Origin: Takakia lepidozioides
Taxonomy: Eukaryota; Streptophyta; Takakiopsida; Takakiales; Takakiaceae
Direction of reading: 5' to 3'
NCBI GenBank assembly: GCA_030704615.1
Contig: CM060732.1
Span: 54,109,053 to 54,173,052 of the forward strand
DNA length: 64,000 nucleotides
In this document: in pieces, positions 13,101 to 23,561 of the stretch
Numbering within the stretch: the first letter of the stretch is position 1
Layout: every line of letters starts with the position of its first letter
Position numbers and translations under genes: made by a program
Notes under the pieces: generated by a model
The model's input: the letters and a program-made list of their open reading frames with translations, nothing else
Told to the model about the DNA's origin: nothing
Database searches by the model: none

Positions 13101-14314
13101 GCTTGAAATTCAAAGGCCATAGGAAGCTAGGGAAAGAATATTGCAGGGAACAGTCGATGAGTATGTCTTTCTGTCCCTCATTCCTCTCTCACAGTGCTGA
13201 TGGGTTCAAACATATCTCACACAAGTTTAGACCCTCTTCATAGCTGATGCCTTTCACATTGCTGATGTTTCATCTATTGGATGCCACATGGAAATGTTTA
13301 TTCCCTTCTCTATCCTGGATGTGAGAAATTCTGTGAACTACAATGTATTCGCTATTAGACCTTTAGCTCCACCCTGTCATCATTTGTCAGAAATTTTGCT
13401 GGATGTAGGTAGTGTGACTAACAAAATATGTATGGCTGTCAAGCCTTACGGTTTTGATGTAGGATCCTCAGACATTGGAATTGTGCTGAAGGGCTTGGAC
13501 TACGGAGTGATTGGAATGAGGGTGGGAGGTCAGGTAACCCCTTTCCAACTTTGAAGCCCCTCATTCTTATTCTGGTTTCTTGGACGGGTCTTATGTGTAT
13601 TCTTCTGTGTCGTGTAAAGCAAGTTCTTAAAATGTAAAGTGTTAACTCTAAGTAGAAGCCAATGGTGGTTTATAACCTTCGCTGGTCTGAAAATGTCCTT
13701 ATCTGACGGTCTTTGCATTGCCGCCATATTTCGCCCTGAGTGGTGCAAGATTCCTTGGTGTGAGGTGTGTTCCTCATTTGAGATGCACAATGCCCATTAT
13801 GGCCTGTTGGTTGCAGCGCTTGCTGATAGTTCCTCCAGAGCTGGCTTATGGCAATAGAGGCATTCAAGAAATTCCCCCCAATGCGACACTCCAGGTTGGA
13901 TCATGTCTTTGACTTCTGCACTTTGCCTTTCTGAGTTTGTTTGAAATGTAGATGCCAAACAACTTTGTCAATGCCTTGAACTTGTTACCATTATATAGGA
14001 TCTGATAGATTTTGCTTGCTTGTCACAAATACGCCTTTTTTCTGTCAAGTACTCATCGGTGGGAGGTTTGTCATTGCTACTCTGTTTTTTGCAGTTCGAT
14101 GTGGAGCTATTAAGCATCAAGCAGGATTCATTTGGGTAAGTATATGATGCCTAAGCCAGTGTGTGCATGTGGGTATAGACAAAATTACTCGTCTTTCCTT
14201 TTGATGTTTTGTAACATCCTGTCTTTTTTGGATGGCTTCCCATACCTGAGAACTTGTTCTGACTTCAGAGAGATTTGCCTTGACAGGTCACAAGTGAAAC
14301 TGGTTGAGGGGTAA
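10159..14314 (+). CDS. FKBP-type peptidyl-prolyl cis-trans isomerase, predicted thylakoid lumen (FKBP18-like)
   Basis: A proline isomerase of the immunophilin FKBP family. Exons: 10159-10228, 11162-11317, 11570-11628, 11936-11991, 12403-12460, 12726-12800, 13444-13533, 13817-13894, 14095-14135, 14287-14314. Phases agree throughout, giving 711 nt and 236 aa. Residues 1 to about 60 form a Ser/Ala-rich transit peptide. A twin-arginine motif (SISRREVSLGSLLAGCSL) then precedes a hydrophobic stretch, as in lumen proteins imported by the Tat route. The FKBP domain follows: NGLKYYDVKVGGG, VHYVAKWKGVTFMTS, GIVLKGLDYGVIGMRVGGQ, LLIVPPELAYG and FDVELLSIKQDSFG, ending VKLVEG and a stop. Exons 5 to 10 are firm. 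Exons 1 to 4 rest on splice signals, phase agreement and the signal they build. FKBP18 is the best guess among plant lumen FKBPs because of the C-terminus. Confidence 0.85.
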
Positions 14315-15070
14315 GTACACTATAAGCTTACTGATTTAATATCAGCTGGCTCAAGTCTTTTTAAGCACTCAACCTCTTAACTGCTACAGGAAACACACCA
14401 GACAATTTGATGGACACTTGGTGTGTTGGACATAGCAGACTTGCATATTCCAAATCCTGATTCAAATATCACTTTAGAGGTTCTTGCGACACCCATAGGA
14501 AAGCAGTTTGAAGCTCAATTTTTTGTGAATTACTTCATCGTGGCCAGAACTACGCACACCTGCAGCTTTTTGAAAGCCCATCAATGCCAACTACACCCAA
14601 GCTGCTTTACCAGTATAACATTTCTGTCTGTATAAAATTTCCATTTGACATTAGCAGGTTACTTCAAGATGCCTGTCTGTCAATCTGAAACGCAGATTGT
14701 TCCCAATCAGGGTTGATTCTCACATCTCACCTGCATCAAAGCTCTGACAACAGCAGATTTAAGTCCTGCTCTGCAAAGGTGACCAAACAAGCCCAAGGAA
14801 TATTCACATAACGTGAGACTGATCTGGCTTACTTGTGTTTCACCATCCAGGCAGATTGTCCCTCCTGCCTCCCAACCATATTGCTGGCCTTACGCTGGTC
14901 CATACAGTCCAGCTTTGGCTCGATCCATGCCCAGTCATCTAAAACTACTCGCAGAACCAACTGTTGCAAAACTGACTTCACAGGGGCCATCCAGAGATTG
15001 AAGAGAGGCATGAAACATGAGTTTGAGTCTTACACGACACTAATCCAAGAAACTTGCATCGGCACTGCAA

Positions 15071-15118
<48 letters not shown>

Positions 15119-15367
15119 CTTTACACACTAAACTTTCCGAGGCACAAGATCGAAATACTCGCAGAAGTTGTGATCCTGCGTCCTCAACAATGTGATCGAT
15201 CTGTCAGCGATGATCCCCGCTTCTTTGTCCAAGCATTTGGTACATTCCGAACACTCGTCTGTTGCAACTTCAGCCTTCCGGTTTAAGTTGTTCGGGGATT
15301 TCCTATCACTATACCTTCTCCCTCTCCTCAGTCGGCCTTCTCTCTTGGTCTCTGGCAGGGAGGGAGA
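14315..15367. other. FKBP 3' flank, microsatellite and APC10 upstream region
   Basis: No gene is seen. It holds the FKBP 3' UTR, a long CT dinucleotide repeat at 15073-15110 followed by a short CA run, and the APC10 5' UTR, which is pyrimidine-rich at 15300-15350. Confidence 0.5.
15073..15119. repeat. (CT)19 microsatellite with a short CA extension
   Basis: A perfect run of 19 CT units (15073-15110) followed by CACACACAC. It lies about 250 bp upstream of the APC10 start codon, within a possible promoter or 5' UTR. Confidence 0.95.
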
Positions 15368-18138
15368 ATGCCGGAGGGACCAGCGGACATGGAGGACATC
15401 GAGAAGGAAGATGACGGAGAGAAGCGGGAAATAGGCAAGCTTGCTGTGTGGAGCGTCAGCTCTAACAAGCCCGGCAATGGTGTTGAAATGCTCCGTGATA
15501 ACAACCTCAGCACTTACTGGCAGTACTGACCCTCCCTTTTCTGTCCTCTCTGTCGACCCCCTCTTTGATAGTGCGTTTTACTCTGCTTGTGGGTGAAGGT
15601 TGGGAAGAGTTTTGTGCGCCTTGCTACAATTGCACTGAGAGTAAGCTTAAGCTTTTCGTCTCAAGCAACGAGCTTTGACGAGCAAGACCTCATTCTAGTG
15701 AGCAAGCAAAGTCATTATTAAGATAACCCCTCAAGCTGGATATCAGACATATGAGGTTGCAGCGCAGCTTGTTATATCCATTAGCTTTATGCTGTCTAAT
15801 CTAGGCTCGCGTACGAATTATCCAATCTCTGTTAGATGTCAGATTGTGTTGGCCGACGTCGTATTTGCTGTCAAACCTGGTCTGTGTGGACGGGATATAC
15901 ATGCTTGTGTGTTGTGAGTAAAACCCCAGAGATAATGCTTGCTTTCATTTGGGCTATAGTGCAGATCTGATGGCGCCCAACCACATTTGGTGAACATTCA
16001 GTTTCAGAAGAAAGTTCGACTTCAGGCAAATTCCTCCCCACTTCACGTACAATTTGCACATGCATGTAGTGGTAATTTCCTAATCAGAAGAGCTTTATCA
16101 GTTCAAATTGGTTGTGAACTCCATCCACCTGCTTGTGCCTGCAAAGATTTGCAACCAGTCTGAGTTTTCTATAGGGAACACCAAGCGACCCTTATGCCCA
16201 GAGTGCTTCCAATATATTATTCTTGCTCAAGCATAATTACACCGCAAGACTATCCAATGTTAAGCTCTTTGGTGTAACATATGATGGCCATCAGTCATGA
16301 GAAGTCACGTACAGTTGAGGCTGCCACGGCCCTAACATCAAAGCCTATTACTTACTGGTCTCCCAGTTCATTCCGATGCCGTACAAGGGCCCAACCCGAG
16401 AGATCTATTTATAAACTCTGCACGTCAGCTCTCATGCACCTGTCTGCCTCCTACTTCCATTTTCTTTTCAGGAGAATTGCATCGAATCCACAGTTCAGGT
16501 TTAGTGCTGTCAAAATTTACCATAATGTTTTCAAATGGTGTGAATTTTATTTTTTCTGTCGATAACCTTAAGCTTAAAACCTCATCCATATGCCTGCACC
16601 AAAGCATGTTGTTGTTTCGAATTTGGTATACTGAGACCTACTTTGGGTTCAAGTGTTGCATGCACTCTATGTCACCTACCTTTTTGCACCTCATACCTTA
16701 TTAGAAGGGACTGAGAGAGTCGGAAAATGACAAGGTGGCCAGGATTTTAACCCTTATGTCCAGAATATATGGGTTGCAGCAAGTAGCACTTTATGTGGAT
16801 TTCATGGTTGATGAGAGTTACACTCCAAACAAAATCTCCATCCGCGCTGGGAATTCTTTTCATGATCTTCGGGTATGTGCTGTGCCTTGAGCCTCTCCAT
16901 GTGTTGGTGTATGTACACTTGCTCTATCTGCGGTGTGTGTGTCTTAGAAGGAGAGATGTATTGTTTGACCATTATCTGTGACTTGGTAACCCTTTGAAGA
17001 TGGCAAGCCCTCCAGGAAACTCTGCTCAGTAGCCATACTCTAGCACTCAGCGGCCAACATCTGGTTAAAGGGAATGAGTACTGACATCTTGTATAGACAT
17101 CATGCTGAAGACACAATCTTGAATCCAGCAGTGATCTCCTATCTTCCATAGATGTGATGCATGTACTGTGATTTGCACTGCCATCTGTAGTGTAAAAAAA
17201 GGTTTAAGTGAGACAAAGAGGAGAGGGGTCCAGGCAATCAAGCTTGTCGGGAATGAAGTTGCTAATGAGTGGTGGGATGCAGGAAATTAAGGTGGTGGAC
17301 TTCGTGGAGCCCGTAGGGTGGGTATACATCTCATTATGCCCCAATGACTCCAAGTAAGGTCACTAAACCCTTCCCTCATGCTGTAGCTTCTATGACCTTT
17401 TGAGTTGTACCCATTTACAGTAAGAGTATATAGGGATTCACCTGAGAAACAGACTGTTTCAATTGGAACTTGAATAAACCAGACAGATTGATTTCAGTAG
17501 AGTTGCATAGCCCTCAAGCTCCTCAGGGACCTTTTTGACGCACAAACATCGGCACTAACATTCCTTGGTGGTTTTGAGGTTGCAAATCACTCATTTTCCA
17601 GCTTCATTTTCTAGGAAGCGCCTGAGCGCCAAACTTTCCTTCCAGCATGGCTTGTCTTAAGTTCTTCCACACATATATCTCCTTTTGCCTGTTTGTGCTG
17701 ACTATGTGTAGCCTTGTTGGCCTGCAGAGAGTTCTTGCGAGCATTCTTCATGCAGTTGGCAGTGTTGTCAAACCATCAAAATGGAAGGGATACTCACATT
17801 CGGCAAATCAAGATTTATGGTCCGCGGCAGTAAGTTTTGCCTTTTTGGACTCCCAACCTTCTGTTTGGTGGTGGCAGTGGCAGCATTTGCCTGCACCCTT
17901 AATCCAGCCACCCATGTCCCCTCACTTTCCATCGATGTTTGCAATTTGCATGAGAAGAGAAGAAAAGAAATAGAGCACACCTGGAAACCAGTATTTGGTT
18001 GATGGCTTTTGAGTTGAGACTAGAAGGTTTGTTGACTCAAAGTCTGTATGTGGGTGGTATGCATGCAGGAATGCGGTGATTGGGCATCCATTTCAGTTCA
18101 CCACAGTAGAGTTTAGTATGCGATCAACCATCCGCTAA
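15368..18138 (+). CDS. APC10: Anaphase-promoting complex subunit 10 (APC10/DOC1)
   Basis: APC10 is the Doc-domain subunit of the anaphase-promoting complex/cyclosome. Together with a co-activator it forms the D-box degron receptor and makes substrate ubiquitination processive. Exons: 15368-15522, 15965-16025, 16780-16872, 17283-17353, 17728-17829, 18069-18138; all phases agree, giving 552 nt and 183 aa, against about 185-192 in other eukaryotes. The Doc domain shows [57 protein letters not shown] and [19 protein letters not shown]. The last exon encodes [10 protein letters not shown] and ends in the Ile-Arg tail that docks on TPR subunits such as CDC27/APC3. The start is the first ATG of the exon. 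The exon 2 donor is GC (CTTCAG|gcaaat). The exon 5 donor CA|gtaagt also reads as CAG-TAA, so reading through it would give a false, short C-terminus. Confidence 0.95.
16026..16779 (+). other. GC-AG intron in the APC10 gene
   Basis: The conserved run [14 protein letters not shown] is restored only if exon 2 ends CTTCAG and the intron begins gcaaat; exon 3 starts after gggttgcag. The nearest GT upstream (AAA|gttcga) would delete four conserved residues. Together with the GABA-T intron this makes two GC-AG introns in neighbouring genes. Confidence 0.8.
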
Positions 18139-18580
18139 CTAAGATGTCATCTCTTTGCGGAGGTAAACGGGATGGGGGTTAGCCACCGCCCTTGTTCTCA
18201 GCTTGCCCATCAACACGAGTGCCAATTTTTTAGCAAGTATCTGACTCGAAGGTATAAGCAAATTGTACTATTGACCTGCACTATTTGCTTTTGTGAAACA
18301 ATTTGATCGGTTTCTTTACGGATAGCAAGCATTCACCCCCTGACATAATCAGGGACTACAAGTTGGTGGTCAGATGTGAGAGCAGGGGGTTTCCATAGCT
18401 AGCGTACCAAGGCTTATAATGATTGCCCACATGGAGAATCTGAATCTCCTTCAAATATCGTCTCACTTGCATGGCCTTCAAATGTGTCCCACGACACCAG
18501 TATTGCATTTTTCTCCTCGGAATTGAACTTTTGTGTGGTTCTCAATGACTGTTGCCGCTTCTCGGCATTGTCTCATCAAA
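18139..18580. other. APC10 3' flank up to the LINE A 3' region
   Basis: Presumed 3' UTR and spacer. No coding potential is recognised. The exact 3' end of the LINE is not clear and may reach into this interval. Confidence 0.45.
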
Positions 18581-21500
18581 TTATTTGACATCGTGTCTGT
18601 AAATGAGTCTCCTACTCTCAAGAGAGAGAAGTTTAAGTGTGGAGAACTTGGTTTTATGCACAATTCCCTGGATAGATTTGAAGAGAGCGTCTCTTTGGTG
18701 AGAGAACCCTGGACAGTGTATCAGAAAATGAATTCTGTCTTCAGATTGCCCACACAACGGGCAATTGCACTCTCCCTTTCCTCTCTGCTTCTGTTTGCTG
18801 TTCAAAGGTAGGCTTCCTGCCCTGAGTTTAAATTTCAGTCTAGTGCCGAGAGTGGGTAGACTCTTGAGGTCATCCAAGATGTCCTCCCCCATGTCACTGA
18901 CTGGAAACAAGTTCAGGGAAGTTTTCTGCCTAACTTCATTTGCATCAGACAATCTCATGGCAACAGACATGGCTTCGGACACTACAGCCTCTAAGTCAGA
19001 TTTATCCAGCAGGGTCGAGACTTGCGGATCCAGGTCCAGGTCCTTGAGAATCTCTTCTACTCTCTTCTGCCAGGACTTAGCCTGTTTGACAGGGCAGTCC
19101 TGTTTCCAAGATATAGAGTCGATTAACTTAGGATATCTGGTGTTGGGCATATGTTGCAGCTGACCCCACTTGGACCTTGAATTCATCTCGTCGGGAGCTT
19201 AAGGACGGAATGCCAAACTCGCCCCGAACAGCCACATTGGCTGTTTTGGAGCATGCTGACATACACTCCTTAAGCACCCCCACTTGAGTGGATTCTAGAG
19301 ACTTAGCCTGGTTGGAGTTATCAACCCATATAGCAGATCCGTACTCCAAGGCAGGTCTAATAACGCGGTAAAGCATGGTTTTCTTAACCTCAGAGTTGAC
19401 CCTTCTGCAGTGGAAAAATTTAGTGAGCCCCAGAGCTTTGCCCTTGCCAGTTTGAACAACTTTCCGGATATGTGCATCCCAATTACAATTGGAGGAAAAC
19501 TCAACGCCCAGGTAAGTGTAGGAAGGGAGGACCGGGATCTCTTGGCTACCCCACTGCCACTTAAGATCACTTCCTCCCTCTCCTCTGTCGTTGAATGCTA
19601 CCACTGCACATTTGCTGACATTAGCCTCTAGCCCCCAAAGATCAAAGTATCTCTTCGCGCAATCAAGGCCGTCTCTCCACACTGTGTCATAAGCCTTTTT
19701 GACATCCAGGAAAAAAACATAAGTGGGTTTCCCTTCTTTTTTCCTTCCCTGGATAATCTGGCTTAGAGTGAAGATATGATCCACACAGCCCCTGTTTCGC
19801 CGAAAGCCAGCTTGGCCTTCGTGGAAACAACCTCTAGACTCCAGATCAACCTCGAGACGAGTACTTATAACTCTGCAGAATGTCTTGCCAACAGCATTGA
19901 GGAGCGTGATGCCACGGTAGTTCCCCGGTTCTTCTCTATCACCCTTCTTGTATAGATTGACAATGACCCCCTGTCGCCAGCGAAAGGGGATCATTTCAGT
20001 CTTCCAGATAAGGTTAAAGAGGAGAACTAGGGCCTCTATCATGGGATCGCCACCGTGCTTGATAAGCTCGTTGACAATACCATCAGGTCCACCAGCTTTA
20101 TATCCATTTAAATGTTCAATTGCTTCCACAATCTCAAAAGAACTAATGGGAGCGTTATAAGCCATTGAAATATACTCCAGTTCATCAGGGCTGTTTTGAA
20201 TCATAGGAACAGTTTTTCCAACTGTGTCCCTCCATTCAGCAGAAGACCCCTCACTGTTACACCTAGAAGTTCTGCCAAGGATACTGTAGTGATTTTCAAA
20301 GGTTTTCACAATGTCAACCGATGAAATCACCACTGCACCTTTAGTAGTCTTCAGCGCTTGTACTTGCTGACCGTTTTTAGGCTTGTACAAACGTTGAAGG
20401 GCCAACCAGAATTTCTTGTCATTACCACCATGGTGGTTTGAGTTTATTTCACTGTATAACTTGTCCCAGTATAATTTCTTCTGAGACCTAACAAGCTGAT
20501 TGATATCCTTACGGAGCTGGTAGTACCTCGCCCACAATTCTCTGTTGGTTTTCAAATTGCAGCACTCTTTATAAAGGGCTCGTCTCTCAGCTATCTTGAG
20601 TTTGATCTCATTGGTCCACCAATTAACAGCTCTACCGCAGACAATTAGTTTCCTCCCAATGATCTTGTCAGCCACGAAGGAAACGAAACTCTCCCAAGAG
20701 TCCACTTCTCTTTCGACTTCATTTCTTGCGTTGTCAGAGCGAGACTGAAGTTCTTGGAACGATTGGACAAAATGAGGGAGAGCCTCTTGCAAGGCCTGGA
20801 CGTACTCAGCCTTGACCTCCTCATTATGGAATTTTTCTATGCGCCACTTCTGAATCGAACGTTTCACAGATCTCTTGGTGTTGGGAAAACACCTTTTGAT
20901 CTCAGTCCAAACCAGGAAGTGGTCAGAGGTACCAATATCAGTTCTGTCGATCAACACATTGGCACACTGGGGAAACAAATTTTTGTCCATTATGATATAG
21001 TCCACAATGGAACGTTCCCCAGTTTGGGATTTCTCACGAGTCCACTCCACTTGGTCACCTCTTGTCCAGTTATTCAAGGTCAAAAGCTGAAGCTCTTCTA
21101 GACAGTTAATTAACCGTCTGCCATTAGAATTCAGCTCGTCCTCACCAAAAGGCCCAATGATATCGTCCTGATGGATCCCTTTGCCCACCCGGGCATTGAA
21201 GTCACCCAATAGCACTACCTGACCTTTGGCAAGGAACGAAGCATAGTCCAACTTTACATCTTCGAAGGCTTTGTCTGCGTCAGCACTAAGGGTCCCTCTG
21301 TGGGCATGTTAACACAACCCACAAAGAGGTCCTTCGTACTCATGCCGCCCTTCAGATTCAGTTTTAGCCAGATACTATGCTCGTACCTCAAACCCTTGTT
21401 GATAATTTCACAATTATCAAACAAGAAATCACGGAAAAAGAATCCAACCCCTTTTTGACCGCGTTTGGCAGAGGCTGCCTTGAGAGTACACATCTTACCT

Positions 21501-21680
21501 GCCCATTTATAACCATTGACATCACCAACCGGTTTATCCGACGTTTCCCATGTTTCTTGCCCAGCACAGATATGAATATCATTAGTCCGAAGGACTTGTC
21601 CCACTTCAAGTTGTTTCCTTGGTTAGTAAGCCATGAGAAGTTGAAAGTGGCCAGCCGCAAGCCAGCCCTTTGCATGTGAA
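18581..21680 (-). mobile_element. LINE retrotransposon, family A copy 1 (endonuclease, reverse transcriptase, zinc knuckle)
   Basis: Minus-strand order is an APE-type endonuclease, a reverse transcriptase, then a C-terminal Cys-His motif. The endonuclease begins near 21670 (ATFNFSWL) and includes GDFNARVG and SDHFLVW. The RT includes KAGGPDGIVNELIK, the fingers motif NYRGITLLNAVGK and motif A (FFLDVKKAYDTVW). The 3' part ends in CPLCGQ...HFLIHCPGF. The reading frame shifts near 21605, near 21295 and near 19165, but a 707-codon stretch (19128-21251) is open. RT motifs B and C, including the catalytic Asp pair, are missing. It is a LINE with EN and RT in one ORF; I leave the clade open. Related fragments lie at 44.4-45.26 kb and 55.15-55.99 kb. 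Confidence 0.9.
19128..21251 (-). pseudogene. LINE A RT open reading frame with the catalytic core deleted in frame
   Basis: This 707-codon frame runs from the second half of the endonuclease through the RT into the C-terminal region. After YDTVWRDGL the next residues are DCAKRYFDLWGLEANVSKC, which belong to the thumb side of the RT. The stretch that should lie between (motif B and the (F/Y)xDD motif C, on the order of 100 residues) is absent, with the junction at about 19665-19672. The reading frame is kept across the deletion. The product could not polymerise DNA. Upstream endonuclease codons continue in other frames. Confidence 0.85.
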
Positions 21681-21723
21681 TTGTTTGTCGTCTAGGTAGC
21701 TTGTGATTGCTCCTGGACGGCCA

Positions 21724-21742
21724 ACCCTAAACCCTAAACCGT
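21724..21742. repeat. Short plant-type telomere-like repeat (CCCTAAA)
   Basis: CCCTAAACCCTAAACC, just over two units of the plant telomere sequence, lies next to the 5' side of LINE A and is bracketed by GGACGG and CCGTCC. It is too short to be a true interstitial telomere array and could be a remnant of an insertion site. Confidence 0.6.
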
Positions 21743-22442
21743 CCGTTAAGAAAGAGAGATGGACATTAAGAAAGTTGACAAGTGGATACTTGATTCACAG
21801 ATTAATTACACAGTAATTGATCCATTGGAGGTAAAGATTGTTAAGCACGGCTTTATCGAGGCAAGTGGCTCTGGAGACATCAAAGCCATGATTAATTGAG
21901 CTGTGTGGGGCATATGCAAGACAAAAAATAATCAAGGATGGAGACAAGTGCACGAGGATTCCGGGAGCTAGTGGGAGCTTCCAAAGACACACATCTTGAA
22001 GCCAATGCATTCGAGACGAGACATTTCAATACCCTTATGCTATGGCATGGGTCATTTGGGGATTCAAAATCTCAATAAGTTGGTAGAGATGTCTGAAGGT
22101 ATCAAGATCAACAAGAGTGACCATGACCGATTATGCTAGGGATGCATAGAGGGGAAGATGCCAAAGAATGTATTCCTGGTGAAGGAAGAGACAGAAGCTA
22201 CTGGGATGTTACATGTTACACTTAATCCCTAGGGGATGTGTATGGCTCAATGCCAAATTTGTCCAATGGGGGCAAGAAATGTTTTTTAACCTTCATTGAT
22301 GAGAATTTAAACATGACAGTTAGTTATCTCATAGCTCAAGAGAATGAAAGTGGATTCACGACTTGTCATAATATAAAGATTAAAGCAATGAGATGTGATG
22401 GTGGAGGGAAATGTGCATCAATTTCTTTTTTTGCAAAGAGGA

Positions 22443-23299
22443 GTTCAAACCAGTGTTGCGCGGATATTTGATTCAGCCTCAGACCCCCATATATCTGTGG
22501 ATCTGCCGGAGGTCAAAAAATCAAATATCCGCCTCCGATAAGAACGGCCGGATCTGAAAAGAACTTAATGGACGCGTGTGATCTGATGGTACTTTCGCCA
22601 GATTCCGGCAGCCTGGGCTCCTCCGGCAGGGCGCCTGTCAAATCCTCCCCACCCCCTCTTACCTCGGTTTCACTATTAAATACTTCAAAATCCGAGTGGG
22701 TTGCAAGTTGTGGTTGGTATCGTGATGGTAAGGTGATAGCATTGAAGGCGTCGAGGGTCAGGATTCAATTCTTGATGGGAGGCTCCTGTAGTGTAACCCC
22801 AGTCGATGTAACCCTCCATTGGTGTAACCCTCTGTAACTGCGGTTTCTCGTGTAACTCTAGATAGTCCCATTTTATACTTAGCCAAATTTGGACTTAGTC
22901 AAATTTCGAGACCAAGTGCGATTTACACCGAGCGGAATGGAGTTACACTCCATTCTGTGTAACCCCGAGCGGAATTACACATCTCGTAGTGTAACCCAGA
23001 CTGAAATTACACACCTGGTTGTGTAACCCCGACTGGATTTGACACTCCATGTCACTCTGTATTTTAATACAGATTTGTTTGATAACCGGGTACTGAACCG
23101 CCAGAGGCCATCCTGACATAATCTCCATTTGTCCATAACAGTATAAGGTTAAATTTTATATTTGTTGCCAACCGGCAGGATATCAGAAATGGAAAAGTTC
23201 CAAAACCCCGGAACCGAAGGATGTGAACACAAAGTTAAAGTTAAACATCCGTAGCTGGCTGATATTAAAAAAAACAAATAACCGCACAATGGTTCAAAC
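22443..23299 (+). mobile_element. Non-autonomous hAT-like DNA transposon with 8-bp target duplication
   Basis: The element spans 22451-23291 (841 bp) and is flanked by GTTCAAAC at 22443-22450 and 23292-23299. Its left end is CAGTGTTGCGCGGATATTTG. The right end reads in reverse CATTGTGCGGTTATTTG, so the ends form imperfect inverted repeats; both also carry GGCTGA-type matches about 25-35 bp in. The 8-bp duplication and a CAGTG-like terminus fit the hAT superfamily. Taking out the element and one duplicate restores a copia integrase frame, which supports the borders. No transposase is encoded. The interior has a CT/CC-rich block and many GTGTAAC-type short motifs. Confidence 0.75.
22787..23050 (+). 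repeat. Cluster of GTGTAAC(CC) motifs in both orientations
   Basis: Within the hAT-like element, GTGTAAC or ATGTAAC followed by CCC or CTC occurs repeatedly (around 22790, 22807, 22822, 22832, 22852, 22958, 22990, 23020). The reverse form TTACAC occurs around 22922, 22942, 22973 and 23006. Clustered short motifs in both directions are known from subterminal regions of hAT elements, where transposase binds; that role here is inferred. Confidence 0.55.
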
Positions 23300-23561
23300 C
23301 GCAATTGCATATACGCCACAACAAAACGAGATTATAAAGAGAATAAATAGGACAACGGTGGAGTGTCCGTCTGCCGGATAGATATGTCTTTGGGATTATG
23401 GGGGGGGGAGGCTAACTACAATTCTCAATAGATCACCAACATGGGTAATACCCACATAAACCTCCATATGAGGTATGGACATATGGACAGAGAAAAACTG
23501 AGAGTTTTTGGTTGCATTGCATATGCATACGTTTTCGATGAGAGAAGAAAGAAACAAAGAG

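Larger units (their letters stand above)
21960..23560 (+). mobile_element. Degenerate Ty1/copia integrase region, split by a hAT-like insertion
   Basis: The segment at about 21990-22450 reads, with frameshifts, as a copia pre-integrase zinc-binding region and the integrase start: a HGSFG-type His motif, a C-x2-C-like GCIEGK segment, then KKCFLTFIDEN and IKAMRCDGGG, the usual D(N)GGE-like block. The reading resumes at 23292 with VQTAIAYTPQQNE and NRTTVEC, followed near 23440-23560 by NRSP, a PYEVW-like segment and LRVFGCIAYAYVFDE. This order is typical of copia integrase. The element is heavily mutated, and neither LTR could be defined. The joint at VQT is interrupted by the insertion at 22451-23291. 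Confidence 0.75.

Noticed and set aside
14311-14316. gtaagt at the FKBP 3' end as a splice donor
   Set aside because: Reading through gives VEG then stop, matching my recollection of the family C-terminus, and no downstream exon continues the domain.
17831-17833. TAA as the real APC10 stop
   Set aside because: The TAA is inside a consensus gtaagt donor, and the next exon restores the conserved C-terminus ending in Ile-Arg.
18765-19163. 132-codon plus-strand ORF
   Set aside because: It lies opposite the coding strand of LINE A, and its codons mirror the LINE protein; there is no independent support.
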